This document shows, in pieces, positions 9,301 to 23,900 of a DNA stretch of 64,000 bases (position 1 is its first letter; each line of letters opens with the position of its first letter). The notes below the pieces were generated by a model, which had not been told where the DNA came from, ran no database searches, and worked only from the letters and a program-made list of their open reading frames with translations. Position numbers and translations under genes: made by a program. Source of the DNA: Jacaranda mimosifolia (taxonomy: Eukaryota; Streptophyta; Magnoliopsida; Lamiales; Bignoniaceae); NCBI GenBank assembly GCA_018894105.1, contig CM032123.1, positions 22,607,744 through 22,671,743 on the forward strand. The letters run 5' to 3'.

Positions 9301-12300
9301 ATATGACACAAAAAACTTGAACAATAAAATTTTAAGTGTGTCATCCTAACTATATAATTTTAAATTACATAATAATATTAAAATAAAAAATATTCTAAAC
9401 ATTAGAATTTAAAATATCAAATATCCTTCCAATTTATTCAATTTTATTTCATACGAATTTATCATCTAATTTTTTTTTTTAAATCTAACTTATAATTTTA
9501 GGCCATATAATTTTAATAATATTAAGTTAAAATATTTAATAATGTTAAAATAGTAAAATATCTAAAAATTTAAATAAATTTTGTTGACTTTATTTGTGAA
9601 GTTAAAAATGAAATAAAAATTAAACAATAAAAATTTAAGTCTATCCTATTATCTATATAATTCAAAATTACATAAGAATATTAAAATGATAAATACATCT
9701 AAAATAATTCTGTTAAATATAAATATATTTTATTTATTAATTCAAATATGACGCAAAAAACTTGAACAATAAAATTTTAAATCTGTCATCCTAACTATAT
9801 AATTATAAATTACGTAATAATATTAAAATAAAAAATATTCTAAACATTAGAATTTAAAATATCAAATATCCTTCAAATTTATAAAATTTTATTTTCAACG
9901 AATTTACCATCTAAAATTTTTTAAAAATCTAATTTATCACTTTAGGCCATATAATTTTAACAATATTAAGTTAAAATATCTAATAATGTTAAAAGAGTAA
10001 AATATCTAAAAATTTAAATAAATTTTGTTGACTTTATTTATTAAGTTAAAAATGAAATAAAAATTAAACAATAAAAATTTAAGTCTATCCTATTATCTAT
10101 ATAATTCAAAATTACATAAGAATATTAAAATGATAAATACATCTAAATTACTTCTGTTAAATATAAATATATTTTATTTATTAATTCAAATATGACACAA
10201 AAAACTTGAACAATAAAATTTTAAGTGTGTCATCCTAACTATATAATTTTAAATTACATAATAATATTAAAATAAAAAATATTCTAAACATTAGAATTTA
10301 AAATATCAAATATCCTTCCAATTTATTCAATTTTATTTCATACGAATTTATCATCTAATTTTTTTTTTTAAATCTAACTTATAATTTTAGGCCATATAAT
10401 TTTAATAATATTAAGTTAAAATATTTAATAATGTTAAAATAGTAAAATATCTAAAAATTTAAATAAATTTTGTTGACTTTATTTGTGAAGTTAAAAATGA
10501 AATAAAAATTAAACAATAAAAATTTAAGTCTATCCTATTATCTATATAATTCAAAATTACATAAGAATATTAAAATGATAAATACATCTAAAATAATTCT
10601 GTTAAATATAAATATATTTTATTTATTAATTCAAATATGACGCAAAAAACTTGAACAATAAAATTTTAAATCTGTCATCCTAACTATATAATTATAAATT
10701 ACGTAATAATATAAAAATAAAAAATATTCTAAACATTAGAATTTAAAATATCAAATATCCTTCAAATTTATAAAATTTTATTTTCAACGAATTTACCATC
10801 TAAAATTTTTTAAAAATCTAATTTATCACTTTAGGCCATATAATTTTAACAATATTAAGTTAAAATATCTAATAATGTTAAAAGAGTAAAATATCTAAAA
10901 ATTTAAATAAATTTTGTTGACTTTATTTATTAAGTTAAAAATGAAATAAAAATTAAACAATAAAAATTTAAGTCTATCCTATTATCTATATAATTCAAAA
11001 TTACATAAGAATATTAAAATGATAAATACATCTAAAATAATTCTGTTAAATATAAATATATTTTATTTATTAATTCAAATATGACACAAAAAACTTGAAC
11101 AATAAAATTTTAAGTCTGTCATCCTAACTATATAATTATAAATTACATAATAATATGAAAATAAAAAATATTCTAAACATTAGAATTTAAAATATCAAAT
11201 ATCCTTCAAATTTATTCAATTTTATTTCATACGAATTTATCATTTAATTTTTTTTTTAAATCTAACTTATAATTTTAGGCCATATAATTTTAATAATATT
11301 AAGTTAAAATATTTAATAATGTTAAAATAGTAAAATATCTAAAAATTTAAATAAATTTTGTTGACTTTATTTGTGAAGTTAAAAATGAAATAAAAATTAA
11401 ACAATAAAAATTTAAGTCTATCCTATTATCTATATAATTCAAAATTACATAAGAATATTAAAATGATAAATACATCTAAAATAATTCTGTTAAATATAAA
11501 TATATTTTATTTATTAATTCAAATATGACGCAAAAAACTTGAACAATAAAATTTTAAATCTGTCATCCTAACTATATAATTATAAATTACGTAATAATAT
11601 TAAAATAAAAAATATTCTAAACATTAGAATTTAAAATATCAAATATCCTTCAAATTTATAAAATTTTATTTTCAACGAATTTACCATCTAAAATTTTTTA
11701 AAAATCTAATTTATCACTTTAGGCCATATAATTTTAACAATATTAAGTTAAAATATCTAATAATGTTAAAAGAGTAAAATATCTAAAAATTTAAATAAAT
11801 TTTGTTGACTTTATTTATTAAGTTAAAAATGAAATAAAAATTAAACAATAAAAATTTAAGTCTATCCTATTATCTATATAATTCAAAATTACATAAGAAT
11901 ATTAAAATGATAAATACATCTAAATTACTTCTGTTAAATATAAATATATTTTATTTATTAATTCAAATATGACACAAAAAACTTGAACAATAAAATTTTA
12001 AGTCTGTCATCCTAACTATATAATTATAAATTACATAATAATATGAAAATAAAAAATATTCTAAACATTAGAATTTAAAATATCAAATATCCTTCAAATT
12101 TATAAAATTTTATTTTCAACGAATTTACCATCTAAAATTTTTTAAAAATCTAATTTATCACTTTAGGCCATATAATTTTAACAATATTAAGTTAAAATAT
12201 CTAATAATGTTAAAAGAGTAAAATATCTAAAAATTTAAATAAATTTTGTTGACTTTATTTATTAAGTTAAAAATGAAATAAAAATTAAACAATAAAAATT

Positions 12301-14312
12301 TAAGTCTATCCTATTATCTATATAATTCAAAATTACATAAGAATATTAAAATGATAAATACATCTAAAATAATTCTGTTAAATATAAATATATTTTATTT
12401 ATTAATTCAAATATGACACAAAAAACTTGAACAATAAAATTTTAAGTCTGTCATCCTAACTATATAATTATAAATTACATAATAATATGAAAATAAAAAA
12501 TATTCTAAACATTAGAATTTAAAATATCAAATATCCTTCAAATTTATTCAATTTTATTTCATACGAATTTATCATTTAATTTTTTTTTTAAATCTAACTT
12601 ATAATTTTAGGCCATATAATTTTAACAATATTAAGTTAAAATATCTAATAATGTTAAAAGAGTAAAATATCTAAAAATTTAAATAAATTTTGTTGACTTT
12701 ATTTATTAAGTTAAAAATGAAATAAAAATTAAACAATAAAAATTTAAGTCTATCCTATTATCTATATAATTCAAAATTACATAAGAATATTAAAATGATA
12801 AATACATCTAAATTACTTCTGTTAAATATAAATATATTTTATTTATTAATTCAAATATGACACAAAAAACTTGAACAATAAAATTTTAAGTGTGTCATCC
12901 TAACTATATAATTTTAAATTACATAATAATATTAAAATAAAAAATATTCTAAACATTAGAATTTAAAATATCAAATATCCTTCCAATTTATTCAATTTTA
13001 TTTCATACGAATTTATCATCTAATTTTTTTTTTTAAATCTAACTTATAATTTTAGGCCATATAATTTTAATAATATTAAGTTAAAATATTTAATAATGTT
13101 AAAATAGTAAAATATCTAAAAATTTAAATAAATTTTGTTGACTTTATTTGTGAAGTTAAAAATGAAATAAAAATTAAACAATAAAAATTTAAGTCTATCC
13201 TATTATCTATATAATTCAAAATTACATAAGAATATTAAAATGATAAATACATCTAAAATAATTCTGTTAAATATAAATATATTTTATTTATTAATTCAAA
13301 TATGACGCAAAAAACTTGAACAATAAAATTTTAAATCTGTCATCCTAACTATATAATTATAAATTACGTAATAATATTAAAATAAAAAATATTCTAAACA
13401 TTAGAATTTAAAATATCAAATATCCTTCAAATTTATAAAATTTTATTTTCAACGAATTTACCATCTAAAATTTTTTAAAAATCTAATTTATCACTTTAGG
13501 CCATATAATTTTAACAATATTAAGTTAAAATATCTAATAATGTTAAAAGAGTAAAATATCTAAAAATTTAAATAAATTTTGTTGACTTTATTTATTAAGT
13601 TAAAAATGAAATAAAAATTAAACAATAAAAATTTAAGTCTATCCTATTATCTATATAATTCAAAATTACATAAGAATATTAAAATGATAAATACATCTAA
13701 ATTACTTCTGTTAAATATAAATATATTTTATTTATTAATTCAAATATGACACAAAAAACTTGAACAATAAAATTTTAAGTCTGTCATCCTAACTATATAA
13801 TTATAAATTACATAATAATATGAAAATAAAAAATATTCTAAACATTAGAATTTAAAATATCAAATATCCTTCAAATTTATAAAATTTTATTTTCAACGAA
13901 TTTACCATCTAAAATTTTTTAAAAATCTAATTTATCACTTTAGGCCATATAATTTTAACAATATTAAGTTAAAATATCTAATAATGTTAAAAGAGTAAAA
14001 TATCTAAAAATTTAAATAAATTTTGTTGACTTTATTTATTAAGTTAAAAATGAAATAAAAATTAAACAATAAAAATTTAAGTCTATCCTATTATCTATAT
14101 AATTCAAAATTACATAAGAATATTAAAATGATAAATACATCTAAAATAATTCTGTTAAATATAAATATATTTTATTTATTAATTCAAATATGACGCAAAA
14201 AACTTGAACAATAAAATTTTAAGTCTGTCATCCTAACTATATAATTATAAATTACATAATAATATGAAAATAAAAAATATTCTAAACATTAGAATTTAAA
14301 ATATCAAATATC

Positions 14313-17300
14313 CTTCAAATTTATTCAATTTTATTTCATACGAATTTATCATTTAATTTTTTTTTTAAATCTAACTTATAATTTTAGGCCATATAATTTT
14401 AACAATATTAAGTTAAAATATCTAATAATGTTAAAAGAGTAAAATATCTAAAAATTTAAATAAATTTTGTTGACTTTATTTATTAAGTTAAAAATGAAAT
14501 AAAAATTAAACAATAAAAATTTAAGTCTATCCTATTATCTATATAATTCAAAATTACATAAGAATATTAAAATGATAAATACATCTAAATTACTTCTGTT
14601 AAATATAAATATATTTTATTTATTAATTCAAATATGACACAAAAAACTTGAACAATAAAATTTTAAGTGTGTCATCCTAACTATATAATTTTAAATTACA
14701 TAATAATATTAAAATAAAAAATATTCTAAACATTAGAATTTAAAATATCAAATATCCTTCCAATTTATTCAATTTTATTTCATACGAATTTATCATCTAA
14801 TTTTTTTTTTTAAATCTAACTTATAATTTTAGGCCATATAATTTTAATAATATTAAGTTAAAATATTTAATAATGTTAAAATAGTAAAATATCTAAAAAT
14901 TTAAATAAATTTTGTTGACTTTATTTGTGAAGTTAAAAATGAAATAAAAATTAAACAATAAAAATTTAAGTCTATCCTATTATCTATATAATTCAAAATT
15001 ACATAAGAATATTAAAATGATAAATACATCTAAAATAATTCTGTTAAATATAAATATATTTTATTTATTAATTCAAATATGACGCAAAAAACTTGAACAA
15101 TAAAATTTTAAATCTGTCATCCTAACTATATAATTATAAATTACGTAATAATATTAAAATAAAAAATATTCTAAACATTAGAATTTAAAATATCAAATAT
15201 CCTTCAAATTTATAAAATTTTATTTTCAACGAATTTACCATCTAAAATTTTTTAAAAATCTAATTTATCACTTTAGGCCATATAATTTTAACAATATTAA
15301 GTTAAAATATCTAATAATGTTAAAAGAGTAAAATATCTAAAAATTTAAATAAATTTTGTTGACTTTATTTATTAAGTTAAAAATGAAATAAAAATTAAAC
15401 AATAAAAATTTAAGTCTATCCTATTATCTATATAATTCAAAATTACATAAGAATATTAAAATGATAAATACATCTAAATTACTTCTGTTAAATATAAATA
15501 TATTTTATTTATTAATTCAAATATGACACAAAAAACTTGAACAATAAAATTTTAAGTCTGTCATCCTAACTATATAATTATAAATTACATAATAATATGA
15601 AAATAAAAAATATTCTAAACATTAGAATTTAAAATATCAAATATCCTTCAAATTTATAAAATTTTATTTTCAACGAATTTACCATCTAAAATTTTTTAAA
15701 AATCTAATTTATCACATTAGGCCATATAATTTTAACAATATTAAGTTAAAATATCTAATAATGTTAAAAGAGTAAAATATCTAAAAATTTAAATAAATTT
15801 TGTTGACTTTATTTATTAAGTTAAAAATGAAATAAAAATTAAACAATAAAAATTTAAGTCTATCCTATTATCTATATAATTCAAAATTACATAAGAATAT
15901 TAAAATGATAAATACATCTAAAATAATTCTGTTAAATATAAATATATTTTATTTATTAATTCAAATATGACACAAAAAACTTGAACAATAAAATTTTAAG
16001 TCTGTCATCCTAACTATATAATTATAAATTACATAATAATATGAAAATAAAAAATATTCTAAACATTAGAATTTAAAATATCAAATATCCTTCAAATTTA
16101 TTCAATTTTATTTCATACGAATTTATCATTTAATTTTTTTTTTTAAATCTAACTTATAATTTTAGGCCATATAATTTTAACAATATTAAGTTAAAATATC
16201 TAATAATGTTAAAAGAGTAAAATATCTAAAAATTTAAATAAATTTTGTTGACTTTATTTATTAAGTTAAAAATGAAATAAAAATTAAACAATAAAAATTT
16301 AAGTCTATCCTATTATCTATATAATTCAAAATTACATAAGAATATTAAAATGATAAATACATCTAAATTACTTCTGTTAAATATAAATATATTTTATTTA
16401 TTAATTCAAATATGACACAAAAAACTTGAACAATAAAATTTTAAGTGTGTCATCCTAACTATATAATTTTAAATTACATAATAATATTAAAATAAAAAAT
16501 ATTCTAAACATTAGAATTTAAAATATCAAATATCCTTCCAATTTATTCAATTTTATTTCATACGAATTTATCATCTAATTTTTTTTTTTAAATCTAACTT
16601 ATAATTTTAGGCCATATAATTTTAATAATATTAAGTTAAAATATTTAATAATGTTAAAATAGTAAAATATCTAAAAATTTAAATAAATTTTGTTGACTTT
16701 ATTTGTGAAGTTAAAAATGAAATAAAAATTAAACAATAAAAATTTAAGTCTATCCTATTATCTATATAATTCAAAATTACATAAGAATATTAAAATGATA
16801 AATACATCTAAAATAATTCTGTTAAATATAAATATATTTTATTTATTAATTCAAATATGACGCAAAAAACTTGAACAATAAAATTTTAAATCTGTCATCC
16901 TAACTATATAATTATAAATTACGTAATAATATTAAAATAAAAAATATTCTAAACATTAGAATTTAAAATATCAAATATCCTTCAAATTTATAAAATTTTA
17001 TTTTCAACGAATTTACCATCTAAAATTTTTTAAAAATCTAATTTATCACTTTAGGCCATATAATTTTAACAATATTAAGTTAAAATATCTAATAATGTTA
17101 AAAGAGTAAAATATCTAAAAATTTAAATAAATTTTGTTGACTTTATTTATTAAGTTAAAAATGAAATAAAAATTAAACAATAAAAATTTAAGTCTATCCT
17201 ATTATCTATATAATTCAAAATTACATAAGAATATTAAAATGATAAATACATCTAAAATAATTCTGTTAAATATAAATATATTTTATTTATTAATTCAAAT

Positions 17301-20300
17301 ATGACACAAAAAACTTGAACAATAAAATTTTAAGTCTGTCATCCTAACTATATAATTATAAATTACATAATAATATGAAAATAAAAAATATTCTAAACAT
17401 TAGAATTTAAAATATCAAATATCCTTCAAATTTATTCAATTTTATTTCATACGAATTTATCATTTAATTTTTTTTTTTAAATCTAACTTATAATTTTAGG
17501 CCATATAATTTTAACAATATTAAGTTAAAATATCTAATAATGTTAAAAGAGTAAAATATCTAAAAATTTAAATAAATTTTGTTGACTTTATTTATTAAGT
17601 TAAAAATGAAATAAAAATTAAACAATAAAAATTTAAGTCTATCCTATTATCTATATAATTCAAAATTACATAAGAATATTAAAATGATAAATACATCTAA
17701 ATTACTTCTGTTAAATATAAATATATTTTATTTATTAATTCAAATATGACACAAAAAACTTGAACAATAAAATTTTAAGTGTGTCATCCTAACTATATAA
17801 TTTTAAATTACATAATAATATTAAAATAAAAAATATTCTAAACATTAGAATTTAAAATATCAAATATCCTTCCAATTTATTCAATTTTATTTCATACGAA
17901 TTTATCATCTAATTTTTTTTTTTAAATCTAACTTATAATTTTAGGCCATATAATTTTAATAATATTAAGTTAAAATATTTAATAATGTTAAAATAGTAAA
18001 ATATCTAAAAATTTAAATAAATTTTGTTGACTTTATTTGTGAAGTTAAAAATGAAATAAAAATTAAACAATAAAAATTTAAGTCTATCCTATTATCTATA
18101 TAATTCAAAATTACATAAGAATATTAAAATGATAAATACATCTAAAATAATTCTGTTAAATATAAATATATTTTATTTATTAATTCAAATATGACGCAAA
18201 AAACTTGAACAATAAAATTTTAAGTCTGTCATCCTAACTATATAATTATAAATTACGTAATAATATTAAAATAAAAAATATTCTAAACATTAGAATTTAA
18301 AATATCAAATATCCTTCAAATTTATAAAATTTTATTTTCAACGAATTTACCATCTAAAATTTTTTAAAAATCTAATTTATCACTTTAGGCCATATAATTT
18401 TAACAATATTAAGTTAAAATATCTAATAATGTTAAAAGAGTAAAATATCTAAAAATTTAAATAAATTTTGTTGACTTTATTTATTAAGTTAAAAATGAAA
18501 TAAAAATTAAACAATAAAAATTTAAGTCTATCCTATTATCTATATAATTCAAAATTACATAAGAATATTAAAATGATAAATACATCTAAAATAATTCTGT
18601 TAAATATAAATATATTTTATTTATTAATTCAAATATGACACAAAAAACTTGAACAATAAAATTTTAAATCTGTCATCCTAACTATATAATTATAAATTAC
18701 GTAATAATATTAAAATAAAAAATATTCTAAACATTAGAATTTAAAATATCAAATATCCTTCAAATTTATAAAATTTTATTTTCAACGAATTTACCATCTA
18801 AAATTTTTTAAAAATCTAATTTATCACTTTAGGCCATATAATTTTAACAATATTAAGTTAAAATATCTAATAATGTTAAAAGAGTAAAATATCTAAAAAT
18901 TTAAATAAATTTTGTTGACTTTATTTATTAAGTTAAAAATGAAATAAAAATTAAACAATAAAAATTTAAGTCTATCCTATTATCTATATAATTCAAAATT
19001 ACATAAGAATATTAAAATGATAAATACATCTAAATTACTTCTGTTAAATATAAATATATTTTATTTATTAATTCAAATATGACACAAAAAACTTGAACAA
19101 TAAAATTTTAAGTCTGTCATCCTAACTATATAATTATAAATTACATAATAATATGAAAATAAAAAATATTCTAAACATTAGAATTTAAAATATCAAATAT
19201 CCTTCAAATTTATAAAATTTTATTTTCAACGAATTTACCATCTAAAATTTTTTAAAAATCTAATTTATCACTTTAGGCCATATAATTTTAACAATATTAA
19301 GTTAAAATATCTAATAATGTTAAAAGAGTAAAATATCTAAAAATTTAAATAAATTTTGTTGACTTTATTTATTAAGTTAAAAATGAAATAAAAATTAAAC
19401 AATAAAAATTTAAGTCTATCCTATTATCTATATAATTCAAAATTACATAAGAATATTAAAATGATAAATACATCTAAAATAATTCTGTTAAATATAAATA
19501 TATTTTATTTATTAATTCAAATATGACACAAAAAACTTGAACAATAAAATTTTAAGTCTGTCATCCTAACTATATAATTATAAATTACATAATAATATGA
19601 AAATAAAAAATATTCTAAACATTAGAATTTAAAATATCAAATATCCTTCAAATTTATTCAATTTTATTTCATACGAATTTATCATTTAATTTTTTTTTTA
19701 AATCTAACTTATAATTTTAGGCCATATAATTTTAACAATATTAAGTTAAAATATCTAATAATGTTAAAAGAGTAAAATATCTAAAAATTTAAATAAATTT
19801 TGTTGACTTTATTTATTAAGTTAAAAATGAAATAAAAATTAAACAATAAAAATTTAAGTCTATCCTATTATCTATATAATTCAAAATTACATAAGAATAT
19901 TAAAATGATAAATACATCTAAATTACTTCTGTTAAATATAAATATATTTTATTTATTAATTCAAATATGACACAAAAAACTTGAACAATAAAATTTTAAG
20001 TGTGTCATCCTAACTATATAATTTTAAATTACATAATAATATTAAAATAAAAAATATTCTAAACATTAGAATTTAAAATATCAAATATCCTTCCAATTTA
20101 TTCAATTTTATTTCATACGAATTTATCATCTAATTTTTTTTTTTAAATCTAACTTATAATTTTAGGCCATATAATTTTAATAATATTAAGTTAAAATATT
20201 TAATAATGTTAAAATAGTAAAATATCTAAAAATTTAAATAAATTTTGTTGACTTTATTTGTGAAGTTAAAAATGAAATAAAAATTAAACAATAAAAATTT

Positions 20301-20978
20301 AAGTCTATCCTATTATCTATATAATTCAAAATTACATAAGAATATTAAAATGATAAATACATCTAAAATAATTCTGTTAAATATAAATATATTTTATTTA
20401 TTAATTCAAATATGACGCAAAAAACTTGAACAATAAAATTTTAAATCTGTCATCCTAACTATATAATTATAAATTACGTAATAATATTAAAATAAAAAAT
20501 ATTCTAAACATTAGAATTTAAAATATCAAATATCCTTCAAATTTATAAAATTTTATTTTCAACGAATTTACCATCTAAAATTTTTTAAAAATCTAATTTA
20601 TCACTTTAGGCCATATAATTTTAACAATATTAAGTTAAAATATCTAATAATGTTAAAAGAGTAAAATATCTAAAAATTTAAATAAATTTTGTTGACTTTA
20701 TTTATTAAGTTAAAAATGAAATAAAAATTAAACAATAAAAATTTAAGTCTATCCTATTATCTATATAATTCAAAATTACATAAGAATATTAAAATGATAA
20801 ATACATCTAAAATAATTCTGTTAAATATAAATATATTTTATTTATTAATTCAAATATGACACAAAAAACTTGAACAATAAAATTTTAAGTCTGTCATCCT
20901 AACTATATAATTATAAATTACATAATAATATGAAAATAAAAAATATTCTAAACATTAGAATTTAAAATATCAAATATC
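14313..20978 (+). repeat. 15-monomer super-repeat, copy 1
   Basis: Fifteen monomers arranged as blocks of 4, 3, 5 and 3, each block starting with an H monomer (anchors 14387, 16165, 17499, 19720). The type order and diagnostic sites agree with the following copy at 13 of 15 monomers by my reading. The differences fall in the middle of the five-monomer block (anchors 18388 and 18832). The type II monomer at 17944 shares AAGTCTG with its partner at 24611, whereas most type II monomers of this domain have AAATCTG, which supports true pairing. A private change, CACATTAGG instead of CACTTTAGG, marks the monomer at 15720. Confidence 0.7.
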
Positions 20979-23900
20979 CTTCAAATTTATTCAATTTTAT
21001 TTCATACGAATTTATCATTTAATTTTTTTTTTTAAATCTAACTTATAATTTTAGGCCATATAATTTTAACAATATTAAGTTAAAATATCTAATAATGTTA
21101 AAAGAGTAAAATATCTAAAAATTTAAATAAATTTTGTTGACTTTATTTATTAAGTTAAAAATGAAATAAAAATTAAACAATAAAAATTTAAGTCTATCCT
21201 ATTATCTATATAATTCAAAATTACATAAGAATATTAAAATGATAAATACATCTAAATTACTTCTGTTAAATATAAATATATTTTATTTATTAATTCAAAT
21301 ATGACACAAAAAACTTGAACAATAAAATTTTAAGTGTGTCATCCTAACTATATAATTTTAAATTACATAATAATATTAAAATAAAAAATATTCTAAACAT
21401 TAGAATTTAAAATATCAAATATCCTTCCAATTTATTCAATTTTATTTCATACGAATTTATCATCTAATTTTTTTTTTTAAATCTAACTTATAATTTTAGG
21501 CCATATAATTTTAATAATATTAAGTTAAAATATTTAATAATGTTAAAATAGTAAAATATCTAAAAATTTAAATAAATTTTGTTGACTTTATTTGTGAAGT
21601 TAAAAATGAAATAAAAATTAAACAATAAAAATTTAAGTCTATCCTATTATCTATATAATTCAAAATTACATAAGAATATTAAAATGATAAATACATCTAA
21701 AATAATTCTGTTAAATATAAATATATTTTATTTATTAATTCAAATATGACGCAAAAAACTTGAACAATAAAATTTTAAATCTGTCATCCTAACTATATAA
21801 TTATAAATTACGTAATAATATTAAAATAAAAAATATTCTAAACATTAGAATTTAAAATATCAAATATCCTTCAAATTTATAAAATTTTATTTTCAACGAA
21901 TTTACCATCTAAAATTTTTTAAAAATCTAATTTATCACTTTAGGCCATATAATTTTAACAATATTAAGTTAAAATATCTAATAATGTTAAAAGAGTAAAA
22001 TATCTAAAAATTTAAATAAATTTTGTTGACTTTATTTATTAAGTTAAAAATGAAATAAAAATTAAACAATAAAAATTTAAGTCTATCCTATTATCTATAT
22101 AATTCAAAATTACATAAGAATATTAAAATGATAAATACATCTAAATTACTTCTGTTAAATATAAATATATTTTATTTATTAATTCAAATATGACACAAAA
22201 AACTTGAACAATAAAATTTTAAGTCTGTCATCCTAACTATATAATTATAAATTACATAATAATATGAAAATAAAAAATATTCTAAACATTAGAATTTAAA
22301 ATATCAAATATCCTTCAAATTTATAAAATTTTATTTTCAACGAATTTACCATCTAAAATTTTTTAAAAATCTAATTTATCACTTTAGGCCATATAATTTT
22401 AACAATATTAAGTTAAAATATCTAATAATGTTAAAAGAGTAAAATATCTAAAAATTTAAATAAATTTTGTTGACTTTATTTATTAAGTTAAAAATGAAAT
22501 AAAAATTAAACAATAAAAATTTAAGTCTATCCTATTATCTATATAATTCAAAATTACATAAGAATATTAAAATGATAAATACATCTAAAATAATTCTGTT
22601 AAATATAAATATATTTTATTTATTAATTCAAATATGACACAAAAAACTTGAACAATAAAATTTTAAGTCTGTCATCCTAACTATATAATTATAAATTACA
22701 TAATAATATGAAAATAAAAAATATTCTAAACATTAGAATTTAAAATATCAAATATCCTTCAAATTTATTCAATTTTATTTCATACGAATTTATCATTTAA
22801 TTTTTTTTTTTAAATCTAACTTATAATTTTAGGCCATATAATTTTAACAATATTAAGTTAAAATATCTAATAATGTTAAAAGAGTAAAATATCTAAAAAT
22901 TTAAATAAATTTTGTTGACTTTATTTATTAAGTTAAAAATGAAATAAAAATTAAACAATAAAAATTTAAGTCTATCCTATTATCTATATAATTCAAAATT
23001 ACATAAGAATATTAAAATGATAAATACATCTAAATTACTTCTGTTAAATATAAATATATTTTATTTATTAATTCAAATATGACACAAAAAACTTGAACAA
23101 TAAAATTTTAAGTGTGTCATCCTAACTATATAATTTTAAATTACATAATAATATTAAAATAAAAAATATTCTAAACATTAGAATTTAAAATATCAAATAT
23201 CCTTCCAATTTATTCAATTTTATTTCATACGAATTTATCATCTAATTTTTTTTTTTAAATCTAACTTATAATTTTAGGCCATATAATTTTAATAATATTA
23301 AGTTAAAATATTTAATAATGTTAAAATAGTAAAATATCTAAAAATTTAAATAAATTTTGTTGACTTTATTTGTGAAGTTAAAAATGAAATAAAAATTAAA
23401 CAATAAAAATTTAAGTCTATCCTATTATCTATATAATTCAAAATTACATAAGAATATTAAAATGATAAATACATCTAAAATAATTCTGTTAAATATAAAT
23501 ATATTTTATTTATTAATTCAAATATGACGCAAAAAACTTGAACAATAAAATTTTAAATCTGTCATCCTAACTATATAATTATAAATTACGTAATAATATT
23601 AAAATAAAAAATATTCTAAACATTAGAATTTAAAATATCAAATATCCTTCAAATTTATAAAATTTTATTTTCAACGAATTTACCATCTAAAATTTTTTAA
23701 AAATCTAATTTATCACTTTAGGCCATATAATTTTAACAATATTAAGTTAAAATATCTAATAATGTTAAAAGAGTAAAATATCTAAAAATTTAAATAAATT
23801 TTGTTGACTTTATTTATTAAGTTAAAAATGAAATAAAAATTAAACAATAAAAATTTAAGTCTATCCTATTATCTATATAATTCAAAATTACATAAGAATA

